IMG/VR virus record: IMGVR_UViG_3300030419_004603
Coordinates: 1 to 63,987 of that record
DNA length: 63,987 bases
Direction: 5' to 3' (one strand)
Source of the DNA: a virus
The notes under the pieces are model-generated. The model saw only the letters and a list, made by a program, of their open reading frames with translations. It was not told the origin of the DNA and ran no database searches. Shown here piece after piece: positions 26,596-34,050 of the stretch (position 1 is the first letter of the stretch; each line of letters begins with the position of its first letter). A program made the position numbers and the translations under genes.

Positions 26596-27064
26596 AGACT
26601 TCGTAATAGATTGGTTCGAAAATCATATTTGGGCACGACCATGGCCTTCAACAATATGTGATGGTTGTGGTAGTATTGCAATTAGAGACATTCCGAAGGG
26701 TACGAGTGTGTATGACAAATGTGATAGAAGTGTTAGAGTTTGGGTGGATTGGGAAGATATTTCCCATTTCCCCCAAGGTCTAATTCAATGTATTTATGAT
26801 TGTCAAATTAGTGTAGGAACAAAACCAAACAATAAAGACTTCACTTGGAAAAAAGAGTATGGTAAAATATGGATGTATACCACCGAAGGTCTTAATTTTC
26901 AATCAAATTGGTTTTTTCAAAATCACTCAGATACTCCTAATCTTAATGTGGAAGTAGTTGGTAGTAGAGATTTCAAATATGTTACCAATTGTGATATTAA
27001 AAAAGGGGAAGAACTTTTCGAAGACTATACCGATTACAGTAGTTGGAATGGGAAACCAAGTTAG
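26585..27064 (+). CDS. SET-domain protein (putative lysine methyltransferase)
   Basis: A 159-residue protein that fits a minimal SET domain. The N-terminal GSIAIRDIPKGTSVYD matches the G-x-G-like start with K-G-x-x-V/I. FFQNHSDTPNLNVEVVG is the NHSxxPN active-site motif, and NCDIKKGEELFEDYTDY is the GEEL-x-x-DY motif that completes the pseudoknot and carries the catalytic Tyr. SET enzymes methylate lysines using SAM. Phage-encoded SET proteins are uncommon; the target could be a host or phage protein. The post-SET cysteines are absent. It overlaps the transporter gene by 11 nt. Confidence 0.75.
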   Translation: MTNKDFVIDWFENHIWARPWPSTICDGCGSIAIRDIPKGTSVYDKCDRSVRVWVDWEDISHFPQGLIQCIYDCQISVGTKPNNKDFTWKKEYGKIWMYTTEGLNFQSNWFFQNHSDTPNLNVEVVGSRDFKYVTNCDIKKGEELFEDYTDYSSWNGKPS

Positions 27065-27893
27065 ATATATTGACTTAGGATTAGTACCAAAAGAAGTCTA
27101 CACGGGCATTTGGGAATATCAAAATGTAGTTGATGTCCAAGAGCCTACAATAATATCATTTTCATTAGAGAAAAAAATTCCAGTATTCTTTGGTGTTTAT
27201 CCTGATGACATTACACATATCTTAGATGAATTAGACGAAAAAGTTAGGATTTTTGATGCCATAAACTCACCACCAGCCAAAGATGAGAATGGGAAATTAT
27301 TAATCGACCAAGAACTTGGTGTACCAACAACTGCATTTTATCTTGAGGGCCCTAAGATAACAAATATAATGTTATTAACAAAAAGAGACCAAGACCATGT
27401 CTGGCCTTTATTCCAAGATGCTATATCTGAAGAGGCTACTAAATTTAATATACAGACTAAGTGGAACTCAAGAAATGATGGTCTATTTCTGAGTGATGGT
27501 TATTGGAAGAAATTTGTTGGTGGTGGAAAAGTAGATGTGTTCGATTGGACAGAGACAAATATGACAATTAGTTATGATTTAGACATTGACATGGCAAACA
27601 AAATCAGAGAGTTGGATTATAAAAAAATTTTGAAGGCAGTGGTGCTTGATAAAAAAAATTTTACTGGTGATATGGGATTAATCATGGGTGGTTTGTTTGA
27701 TGAGAACCCATCAATAGTCCAAAATAAATTTACATCTGATGTAATCGATAATATTTCTTCAAAGATAAACTATGAGGTAAAAAAAGATAACCTTACTAAT
27801 GAAGAATTGAACAATGTTATTAATAGAGGTAACATTAGGTTGTGGGACAGAGAGTGGATGTATAAGGGTCGTGATATGCATTATAAAGCATAA
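27048..27893 (+). CDS. LplA/BPL-fold protein, lipoate-ligase-like
   Basis: A 281-residue protein starting at ATG 27048, overlapping the SET gene by 17 nt; an ATG at 26958 is in frame but deep inside the SET gene. VRYIDLGLVPKEVYTG resembles the start of lipoyl/octanoyl transferases. KWNSRNDGLFLSDGYWKKFVGGG resembles the RNDxx...DGKKIsG lipoate-binding segment. The rest is divergent (TGDMGLIMGG, a long C-terminus). It may ligate lipoate or a related acyl group to a protein lysine. I rate the family assignment as tentative. Lysine modification beside a SET protein is suggestive, not proof. Confidence 0.5.
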   Translation: MGNQVRYIDLGLVPKEVYTGIWEYQNVVDVQEPTIISFSLEKKIPVFFGVYPDDITHILDELDEKVRIFDAINSPPAKDENGKLLIDQELGVPTTAFYLEGPKITNIMLLTKRDQDHVWPLFQDAISEEATKFNIQTKWNSRNDGLFLSDGYWKKFVGGGKVDVFDWTETNMTISYDLDIDMANKIRELDYKKILKAVVLDKKNFTGDMGLIMGGLFDENPSIVQNKFTSDVIDNISSKINYEVKKDNLTNEELNNVINRGNIRLWDREWMYKGRDMHYKA

Positions 27894-27900
27894 TTTGAAA

Positions 27901-27921
27901 AATTATCTAACTAATTATCTA
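27901..27921 (+). repeat. short direct repeat before the gp62-like gene
   Basis: AATTATCTA occurs at 27901-27909 and again at 27913-27921, 12 nt apart start to start, filling most of the 29-nt gap before ATG 27923. It may be a binding site or chance in AT-rich DNA; there is no Shine-Dalgarno here. Confidence 0.3.
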
Positions 27922-27922
27922 T

Positions 27923-28366
27923 ATGAAAACAAAATCTTTGTTTGACCACATCACCCACATAACATCTAAACAGACTAAAAACTATTGGGAAAACTTAAAT
28001 GATGCCGATAGAAAGACTTGGTCTAATTATATGGTTCATAGGTTTCTTTCCATGAATATGAATTGGGTTGATATCGTCAATGAATTACAAAAATATAAAT
28101 TAAAACCAAAGGACTTATACCGATTGTATACTGAAATACTACCAAAGGGTAAGCAATGGTTACGATACACTAAAGGAAAAAAGGTTATGAAACATCCACA
28201 ATGGGTAGTAGATATAGTTACAAAATATCATCAAGTCAGTACAAAAGAAGCTAACGAGTATTTGGAAATATATTATAGTTCCGAACAAGGAAAGGCCGAA
28301 TTAAAATCCATACTTCAAAAATTTGGAACTGAACCGAAGGAAATTAAAAAACTAAATCTTCCCTAA
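27923..28366 (+). CDS. sliding-clamp loader small subunit (T4 gp62-like)
   Basis: A 147-residue protein resembling gp62-type clamp-loader subunits: KSLFDHITHITSKQTKNYW, then DRKTWSNYMVHRFLSMN corresponds to the conserved ...fmvNRwLSm... segment. The rest is helical with ILPKGKQWLRYTKGKK. Its partner is the gp44-like ATPase at 15603. Such subunits do not bind ATP and complete the pentameric loader. The assignment rests on a short conserved stretch, size and genome logic. The stop overlaps the start of the third SPPY methyltransferase (TAATG). Confidence 0.68.
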   Translation: MKTKSLFDHITHITSKQTKNYWENLNDADRKTWSNYMVHRFLSMNMNWVDIVNELQKYKLKPKDLYRLYTEILPKGKQWLRYTKGKKVMKHPQWVVDIVTKYHQVSTKEANEYLEIYYSSEQGKAELKSILQKFGTEPKEIKKLNLP

Positions 28367-29457
28367 TGGCCAGAGTAAACTATGAAACTCTTGGTAAGCT
28401 CATCGATGTTGATGAGAGAGACTTGGAGTTTGAAAGGGTTACCAATTCAATAGATGTTACAGATAGAGAATATGGTGTTCAAGTCATATTTGATTACTAT
28501 CGTAGACATGGATTCCCCCACTACACAATTCGTGAAGAGGAAAAACACGACCATTTAAAGAAACTGAGAAAGTTTGATGTCGATACGATATTCAAAGATA
28601 ATCAGATTATTCAAACTATGCACGGATTGAGATTATGTTGGACTTACCACCCACACTTTTGGGAAGTAGTATGTGGTAGTTCTAAAAGGTCACCTATGGA
28701 GATTTTCTTAGATGATGATATGTTTAAATCAACGATTCGTAAGTGTTGGAATTGGGAACAGAAACACTACAAGGGTGAAGACCCAAATGGTGAGAGAAAT
28801 GTATTTCATGAAAATAGACTCAGACAATCAATAAAAATTTATAGTGGTACTCAATCCGTTAGTAACTTTAGACCGACAGCTGCAAAATTAATATATGAAA
28901 AGTTCGGTGGAGATGGTGTAGTTTGGGACATGAGTTGTGGTTGGGGTGGACGACTATTGGGTGCACTATCATCCAAAAAAATTCGGCATTATATTGGCAC
29001 AGAACCGAGTTCTAAAACATATAATGGTCTTTTAAAAATGAGCAAGGATTTTGATTATATAAACAAAAAAGTAAATATATATAGACAAGGAAGTGAGGAG
29101 TACACACCCAAAAAAGAATCTTTAGATTTGTGTTTTACCTCACCACCTTACTTCGATACTGAAAAATATTCAGACGAATCAACACAAAGTTATATAAAGT
29201 ATCCTACTCAAGATGAGTGGGTAAATGGTTTTTTAAGACAAACAATTCAAAACTGTCACATAGGACTTAAAAAGGGTGGTTATATGCTATACAATATAGC
29301 AAACACACCAAAGTATAAATTCATAGAAGAGGAAACAATTAATATTTCGAAATCACTTGGATTTATTCAAGAAGAAACAATACAGCTAACATTATCAAGT
29401 GTGATGGGAGCGGGATATAAATACGAACCCATTTTTATTTTTAGAAAAGGAGAATAA
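28366..29457 (+). CDS. SPPY-type SAM-dependent methyltransferase, paralog C
   Basis: A 363-residue third member of the family at 13145 and 14350. Motif I is VWDMSCGWGGRLLGA at about residues 187-201 and motif IV is TSPPYFDTEKYSDESTQSY at about 258-276. A shared pre-motif FRPTAAKLIYEKF precedes motif I. The N-terminal domain is different in sequence but also about 150-180 residues long (YYRRHGFPHYTIREEEK). All catalytic positions are intact. It follows the gp62-like gene by a 1-nt overlap and precedes ClpP-like copy 2. It is probably a nucleic-acid amino-methyltransferase; the differing N-domain may set another specificity. Confidence 0.72.
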   Translation: MARVNYETLGKLIDVDERDLEFERVTNSIDVTDREYGVQVIFDYYRRHGFPHYTIREEEKHDHLKKLRKFDVDTIFKDNQIIQTMHGLRLCWTYHPHFWEVVCGSSKRSPMEIFLDDDMFKSTIRKCWNWEQKHYKGEDPNGERNVFHENRLRQSIKIYSGTQSVSNFRPTAAKLIYEKFGGDGVVWDMSCGWGGRLLGALSSKKIRHYIGTEPSSKTYNGLLKMSKDFDYINKKVNIYRQGSEEYTPKKESLDLCFTSPPYFDTEKYSDESTQSYIKYPTQDEWVNGFLRQTIQNCHIGLKKGGYMLYNIANTPKYKFIEEETINISKSLGFIQEETIQLTLSSVMGAGYKYEPIFIFRKGE

Positions 29458-30060
29458 ATGGAAACAACTAATGTACCAATAAAGGTGAATTACTCAAACG
29501 GATCAAACTTGACACCAAATCAGCAACTACTTTTTAAAAATTTGGAATGGGGTATAAATTTAGAATCAAGCACTATGTATCTAAGTTACGAAATAGACCA
29601 AGACCAATTATATGCGGTGATGACACGATTTGATAATTTTGTAAGGTTAAATCCGAAACAAGATATTAATTTACATATTACATCATATGGTGGAGATGTT
29701 TATGCCATGTTAGGAACCATAGACTTCTTTAAAACTTTACCTGTTAAAGTAAATACTCGATGTATTGGAGCGTGTATGTCAGCAGCCGCGGTAATATTAG
29801 CGTGTGGAACTGGTAATAGAACAATGACCCAAAATTCTACTGTCATGGTTCATGAAGGTTCAGCGTTCGAGGGTGGTAAAACTACAGATGTACTCAAAGG
29901 AGCAGACCATCTTAAAAAATTACAAAAAAATATAAATAGAATACTTGGTGAGGTCACAAAAAAAGACCAACAATTTTGGGAAGGTGTTTCAAAGAATGAT
30001 ACCTATTTGACAGCAGATGAATGTTTAGAATATGGATTAATTGATGAAATTATCTCTTGA
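29458..30060 (+). CDS. ClpP-like serine protease (S14), copy 2
   Basis: A 200-residue ClpP-fold protein. INLHITSYGGDVYAML is the oxyanion region, GACMSAAAVIL the nucleophile (Ser), MVHEGSAFEGG the His segment, and KNDTYLTADECLEYGLIDEII carries the Asp and the closing signature. The N-terminus (PIKVNYSNGSNLTPNQQLL) differs wholly from copy 1 at 16736. As in copy 1, the triad is complete. Role could be virion maturation or host-protein turnover. Its end overlaps the -35 box of a promoter for the next gene. Confidence 0.87.
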   Translation: METTNVPIKVNYSNGSNLTPNQQLLFKNLEWGINLESSTMYLSYEIDQDQLYAVMTRFDNFVRLNPKQDINLHITSYGGDVYAMLGTIDFFKTLPVKVNTRCIGACMSAAAVILACGTGNRTMTQNSTVMVHEGSAFEGGKTTDVLKGADHLKKLQKNINRILGEVTKKDQQFWEGVSKNDTYLTADECLEYGLIDEIIS

Positions 30061-30085
30061 CTTTTATGTATTTTATTGTTAAATT
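30057..30085 (+). promoter_or_regulatory. sigma70-like promoter upstream of nmad1
   Basis: TTGACT at 30057-30062 and TAAATT at 30080-30085 with a 17-nt spacer, followed by CTTATATG and then AGGAG before ATG 30110. It is the second copy of the element at 8318-8346, including the flanking C, the TTTA start of the spacer and the TAAATTCT extension. This repetition is the best promoter evidence in the window. Confidence 0.72.
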
Positions 30086-30109
30086 CTTATATGATATTAG
30101 GAGAAGTAT

Positions 30110-30520
30110 ATGAAAAATGAAAGTTTGATGGACTTAAAAAGAAATTCAATTAAAGATACTCCAAAGTCAGAACCAACAACCGACAATGTTGTTCAGTTGA
30201 TGGAAAAGGAATGGCCTGAGATGACTAAAGAGTTCAAAAAATTACAAAGAGAACAATATGAATTGTTCTGTCACAAACAACATGATTACGGTCCTGGCAA
30301 CATATCAGTTGGTACACAATTGAAGACTAAGGAAGAAATAAAACTATCACTCACAGGTTTATGGTTTCGTATGAATGACAAATTACAACGAGTAAAAACA
30401 CTATTAATGAACGACAGAGAATCAGCTGTTAAGGACGAACCATTAGAAGATGCTTATTTAGATGTATCAAATTATGGAATTATGGCAACTCTTGTTGGTC
30501 GTGGAAAGTGGGGAAAATAA
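30110..30520 (+). CDS. Nmad1 / DUF1599 nucleotide-modification-associated protein
   Basis: A 136-residue helical protein. KQHDYGPGNIS is the diagnostic K-x-x-DYG motif of DUF1599 (Nmad1). Further on, LWFRMNDKLQRVKTLL matches the R-x-x-DK-x-x-R helix, and DEPLEDAYLDVSNYGIMA matches the E-x-x-D-x-x-x-D-x-x-Y helix. The family has been linked by genomic context to modified nucleotides in phages and is related in pattern to MazG-like all-alpha enzymes. AGGAG precedes ATG 30110 and a strong promoter lies upstream. Exact biochemistry is unknown. Confidence 0.82.
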   Translation: MKNESLMDLKRNSIKDTPKSEPTTDNVVQLMEKEWPEMTKEFKKLQREQYELFCHKQHDYGPGNISVGTQLKTKEEIKLSLTGLWFRMNDKLQRVKTLLMNDRESAVKDEPLEDAYLDVSNYGIMATLVGRGKWGK

Positions 30521-30768
30521 TGAAGACAGCAAAATACTTTACAGCCACATGGTGTGGCCCTTGTAAAGCTTTCAAACCTGTAATGACCGAAATTATGAAC
30601 GAAGGTCATTCAGTTCAAATACTTGATGTGGATGAAAACAAAGCATTAGCACAACAATACAATGTAAGGTCAGTACCAACCACAGTTATAGAAGAAAATG
30701 GAGTTGAAATAGACAGATTCGTAGGTGGATTACCTAAACAATCTGTGATTCAAAAACTAAATGGCTAG
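30520..30768 (+). CDS. thioredoxin-like protein
   Basis: An 82-residue thioredoxin-fold protein with the active site TWCGPCKAF near residue 10 and the cis-Pro segment VRSVPTTVI. It starts directly at the first beta strand, so it is a minimal thioredoxin. It could reduce the phage class II ribonucleotide reductase (2440) or other enzymes. ATG 30520 overlaps the previous TAA (TAATG), and a GTG at 30508 is less likely. Overlaps the nuclease gene by 8 nt. Confidence 0.9.
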   Translation: MKTAKYFTATWCGPCKAFKPVMTEIMNEGHSVQILDVDENKALAQQYNVRSVPTTVIEENGVEIDRFVGGLPKQSVIQKLNG

Positions 30769-31615
30769 AAAAAAATCAGTATCGTATAGTCAATTCGCGT
30801 TATGGGAACAATGCCCTTATTCGTGGAAACTACAATATGTGGATAAGGCTATACCTTGGTCGGATAATATCTATACTTTATTTGGTACTGCGATGCATGA
30901 GGTACTACAAGAGTACATCAAAGTAATGTATACCAAAAGTATAGTAGAGGCTGACAAACTACTTCTCAATGAAGAACTTGAAGATAGAATGAAGAAACAA
31001 TTTATGGAAATCATGGCTAAAAATGGTGGTGAAGAATTTTGTACTAAAGATGAGATGACAGAATTTTATAGTGATGGTTTAAAAATTATAGATTTCTTCA
31101 AAAAGAAAAGAGCAATGTACTTCAGTAAGAAAGGTTATGAATTATTAGGAATCGAAACTTCATTAAATTACGATTTACCAAATAATCTTAAATTTAAAGG
31201 GTTCATCGACCTAATTATTAAAGACAACATCCGTAATCGAATCAAGATTATTGATATTAAAACATCATCTTGGGGTTGGAATAAATACGCTAAAGCTGAC
31301 AAGAACAAGACAGACCAACTCCTATTGTACAAATCATTTTATTCAAAACAGCACGATGTTCCATTGGACAGAATCGATGTGGAATATTTTATCGTTAAGA
31401 GGAAACTATACGAGGGTATGGATTTTCCACAAAGAAGGGTTCAAACCTTTGTTCCAGCAAATGGTAAACCTTCAATTAATAAGGTAATCAATAGGTTACA
31501 AAATTTTATGACGAGTTGTTACAATGAAGATGGTTCGTTCAAAGATGTCAATTACGACAAATGTAAAACAAAAAAAGATTGTAAAGCATTTACTAAATGT
31601 AAGGATTTACCATGA
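30761..31615 (+). CDS. PD-(D/E)XK nuclease, Cas4/RecB-like
   Basis: A 284-residue nuclease. SYSQFALWEQCPYSWKLQYV is the typical N-terminal motif, GTAMHEVLQEYI supplies the conserved His, and FKGFIDLIIKD plus KIIDIKTSSWGW give the D...D-x-K metal core. One cysteine near residue 18 (EQCPY) and three at the C-terminus (DKCKTKKDC, FTKC) match the 4Fe-4S layout of Cas4 and AddB-type exonucleases. It probably processes DNA ends in recombination or host-DNA degradation. No Cas1/Cas2 or CRISPR array is nearby, so a CRISPR role is not indicated. Confidence 0.85.
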   Translation: MARKKSVSYSQFALWEQCPYSWKLQYVDKAIPWSDNIYTLFGTAMHEVLQEYIKVMYTKSIVEADKLLLNEELEDRMKKQFMEIMAKNGGEEFCTKDEMTEFYSDGLKIIDFFKKKRAMYFSKKGYELLGIETSLNYDLPNNLKFKGFIDLIIKDNIRNRIKIIDIKTSSWGWNKYAKADKNKTDQLLLYKSFYSKQHDVPLDRIDVEYFIVKRKLYEGMDFPQRRVQTFVPANGKPSINKVINRLQNFMTSCYNEDGSFKDVNYDKCKTKKDCKAFTKCKDLP

Positions 31616-32013
31616 ATGTAGTTAGATTAAGATTGAAAATGAGTGATTGGGTGAAAACTGAAATTGAAGAATATGTAATAAACAGACTAGCTGAATTACA
31701 TAAAATTCATCAATTTAAGTTACACCTTTGGTATGACGATGGTGATTTATCCCCAACTGAATTAAAAAAATTCATAACAAAATACGAAAAACAATTATTT
31801 TTTAGAACCATAATAACACCTACATCTGATATCAAAAGGAATGATTTTATTTGGTATGATATAATACCATCAGAATTAAAACCATTTGACAGAACAAGAT
31901 TTACATATGCTGGAGATGTATTTGGTGGATTATTACAATTTCAGAAAACATTAGAATTTTGTATGAAACCGAGAAGTGAAACACCAATTAGAAAACAAAA
32001 AAGGAATGATTGA
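31612..32013 (+). CDS. hypothetical protein
   Basis: A 133-residue protein with no family I recognise. It opens VVRLRLKMSDWVKTEIEEYV, contains FKLHLWYDDGDLSPTELKKFI and FIWYDIIPSELKPFDRTRF, and ends in a basic tail (RKQKRND). It has one cysteine and no membrane segment. It overlaps the nuclease by 4 nt and the SLOG gene by 1 nt, so it is part of the same operon. No function is assigned. Confidence 0.5.
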   Translation: MNVVRLRLKMSDWVKTEIEEYVINRLAELHKIHQFKLHLWYDDGDLSPTELKKFITKYEKQLFFRTIITPTSDIKRNDFIWYDIIPSELKPFDRTRFTYAGDVFGGLLQFQKTLEFCMKPRSETPIRKQKRND

Positions 32014-32417
32014 TGAAACGAGTTGGAATCGTAGGTTCAAGAGAATATACGAATCGTAGAAAAATTAAAGAATTTGTATTCAAACTCAAGGAACAATTTG
32101 GTGATAAAGTTGAAATTGTAAGTGGTGGACAGAAGAAAGGTGCTGATGGTTACGCTAAAAAGTTTGCATTAGAGTTTGACATGAAATATGTTGAGTTTCC
32201 ACCAAGACACTACACATACAATCAACATTGTATATTAGATGAATCCCATTATGGAAAAAGATATTATCCAAAAAATTTCTTTGATAGAAATAGACAGATT
32301 GCAGAATATAGTGATTATGTCGTAGCCTTTGTACCAGAAGGTGTGATATCTAATGGTACTATGAATACAATTGAACATTCACAAAATTTAAATAAAAAAG
32401 TGATAATTTTAAACTAA
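32013..32417 (+). CDS. DUF2493 / SLOG-family protein
   Basis: A 134-residue Rossmann-like SLOG protein. KRVGIVGSREYTNR is the DUF2493 (YspA/cpYpsA-type) nucleotide-binding start. EIVSGGQKKGADGYAKKFA is the GGxxGADxxA motif, and NRQIAEYSDYVVAFVPEG the second conserved helix-strand. SLOG proteins bind nucleotides or nucleotide-derived signals and appear in phages and defence systems. ATG 32013 overlaps the previous TGA; TTG 32010 is also in frame. Ligand unknown. Confidence 0.8.
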   Translation: MKRVGIVGSREYTNRRKIKEFVFKLKEQFGDKVEIVSGGQKKGADGYAKKFALEFDMKYVEFPPRHYTYNQHCILDESHYGKRYYPKNFFDRNRQIAEYSDYVVAFVPEGVISNGTMNTIEHSQNLNKKVIILN

Positions 32418-32440
32418 GTATATACTTATATATGTATATA
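32418..32440 (+). promoter_or_regulatory. operator-like AT palindromes upstream of the RHH gene
   Basis: GTATATAC (32418-32425) is a perfect 8-bp palindrome, followed at once by a run including TATATATGTATATA (32427-32440). That 14-mer also occurs at 10900-10913 upstream of the clamp gene. The element ends 10 nt before ATG 32451 of a ribbon-helix-helix protein, so an autoregulatory operator is plausible. Weak GGAG follows at 32442-32445. Confidence 0.4.
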
Positions 32441-32450
32441 TGGAGATGTT

Positions 32451-32648
32451 ATGAAAAGTAATACGAAATTAACATCGGTTAAGGTTTTAGATGGGTTATA
32501 TAAAAAGTTTAAGATAAAGTCCTTGAATGAAGATTTTACATTGCAAAAACTTGTTAATCGGTCTATACATAAATTCCTTACTGATGATGATTATAATTTA
32601 ACTATTAAACAACACCGTGACTTAAAAGTTAGTGGAAGTAGGTTTTAA
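32451..32648 (+). CDS. small ribbon-helix-helix (Arc/MetJ-like) DNA-binding protein
   Basis: A 65-residue protein. TKLTSVKVLDGLYKKFKIKSL fits a short beta strand followed by helix A, and FTLQKLVNRSIHKFLTDD fits helix B of the ribbon-helix-helix fold (T/S-x-x-x-L/V-x-x-x-L-x-x-F pattern). Such proteins bind short AT-rich palindromes as dimers. One is placed immediately upstream, and the same 14-mer also lies before the sliding-clamp gene. It may therefore be a phage transcription regulator. Assignment is by pattern and size only. Confidence 0.6.
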   Translation: MKSNTKLTSVKVLDGLYKKFKIKSLNEDFTLQKLVNRSIHKFLTDDDYNLTIKQHRDLKVSGSRF

Positions 32649-32650
32649 TT

Positions 32651-34042
32651 ATGGCAAAGAAAAAAATATTATTGTTATCAGATGACCTCAGAATGAGTAG
32701 TGGAGTGGGTACGGTTTCTAAAAATTTTGTTTTGGGGACACTTAAACACTTCGATTGGGTACAAGTTGCAGGTGCAATCAAACATCCTGAAGAAGGTAAA
32801 GTGGTTGATATGAATGATTCAGTTCGTGAAGAGACTGGAATTGAAGATGCCAATTTGAAGATTTATCCAGTAAGTGGTTATGGTAATCAAGAGTTAATCA
32901 GACAGATAATGAATATTGAGCAACCTAATGCCATTCTACATTATACCGACCCAAGATTTTGGGTTTGGTTATATCAAATGGAACATGAAATTAGACAACA
33001 GATTCCAATATTCTATTACAACATTTGGGATGACTTACCATACCCAAGATACAATGAATTCTTTTACGAGAGTTCTGATTTGATTATGAACATATCAAAA
33101 CAGACCGTAAATATTGTTGAACAAGTTGCTCAGAAAAAACCAAGAACAGATTGGGATTGTACATACATTCCTCATGGTATACCTGAAGAAAAGTTTTATC
33201 CTATTGATGAAAAGGATGAAGAATTCAAACAACTCACTGGATTCAAAAGACAATTAACAAAGGGTAAGGATTACGACTTTATTGTTTTTTGGAATAATAG
33301 AAATATTAGAAGAAAGTTACCTGCTGATGTTATAATGGGTTATAAAACTTTCTGTGATAACTTACCGAAAGAAAAGGCAGAAAAATGTGTATTAGTGATG
33401 CACACCCAACCCGTTGATAAGAATGGAACAGATTTACCTGAAGTCGTATCTAATTTGTGTCCTGATTACGATGTGATATTCTCTCACAATAAATTAGAAG
33501 ATAAACAATTAAACTTTATCTATAATATAGCCGACATTCAAGTCAACATAGCTAGTAACGAAGGTTTTGGTTTAGGAACTGCAGAAGCAGTAATGGCTGG
33601 TACACCAATTATTGTGAATGTTACTGGTGGATTACAAGACCAATGTGGATTTGAGTTAAATGGTAAGCATGTAGGATATGAAGATTACAGAGAGATTGTA
33701 TCGTTTCACGACAGAGATAAATGGGAACATAACGCAGATTTAACTTGGGGTGAATGGGTAAAACCAATTTGGCCAGCATGTCGTTCTGTACAAGGTTCAG
33801 TACCGACACCATACATTTTTGATGATAGACCAAGATGGGAAGATTTAGGAACTCGTATTCGTGAGTGGTATGAAACACCAAAAGAAAAAAGAACTTCATT
33901 CGGAAAAAAAGGTCGAGAATGGATGTTGAAAGAAGAGGTTGGAATGTCTTGTAAAAATATGTGTCAGAGATTTATCGACCATATGAATACAGCATTTGAA
34001 AAATGGAAACCTCGTAAACGATTTACAATGTATCAAGCATAG
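32651..34042 (+). CDS. glycosyltransferase, GT4-like (GT-B fold)
   Basis: A 463-residue GT-B glycosyltransferase. LLSDDLRMSSGVGTVSKNF is the glycine-rich acceptor loop, YIPHGIPEEKFYPI the GT4 linker, and NIASNEGFGLGTAEAVMAGTPIIV the EX7E donor-sugar motif (E-GFGL-x-x-x-E). An inserted segment between about 370 and 420 (TWGEWVKPIWPACRSVQGSV) is unusual. It uses a nucleotide sugar to modify an unknown acceptor. This gene opens the glycan island and lies 3 nt after the RHH gene. Confidence 0.87.
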   Translation: MAKKKILLLSDDLRMSSGVGTVSKNFVLGTLKHFDWVQVAGAIKHPEEGKVVDMNDSVREETGIEDANLKIYPVSGYGNQELIRQIMNIEQPNAILHYTDPRFWVWLYQMEHEIRQQIPIFYYNIWDDLPYPRYNEFFYESSDLIMNISKQTVNIVEQVAQKKPRTDWDCTYIPHGIPEEKFYPIDEKDEEFKQLTGFKRQLTKGKDYDFIVFWNNRNIRRKLPADVIMGYKTFCDNLPKEKAEKCVLVMHTQPVDKNGTDLPEVVSNLCPDYDVIFSHNKLEDKQLNFIYNIADIQVNIASNEGFGLGTAEAVMAGTPIIVNVTGGLQDQCGFELNGKHVGYEDYREIVSFHDRDKWEHNADLTWGEWVKPIWPACRSVQGSVPTPYIFDDRPRWEDLGTRIREWYETPKEKRTSFGKKGREWMLKEEVGMSCKNMCQRFIDHMNTAFEKWKPRKRFTMYQA

Positions 34043-34050
34043 GAGAATTT

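Noticed and set aside
30761-31615. Possible Cas4 indicating a CRISPR system
   Set aside because: No Cas1, Cas2 or repeat array is nearby; RecB/AddB-type phage exonucleases have the same four-Cys nuclease layout.
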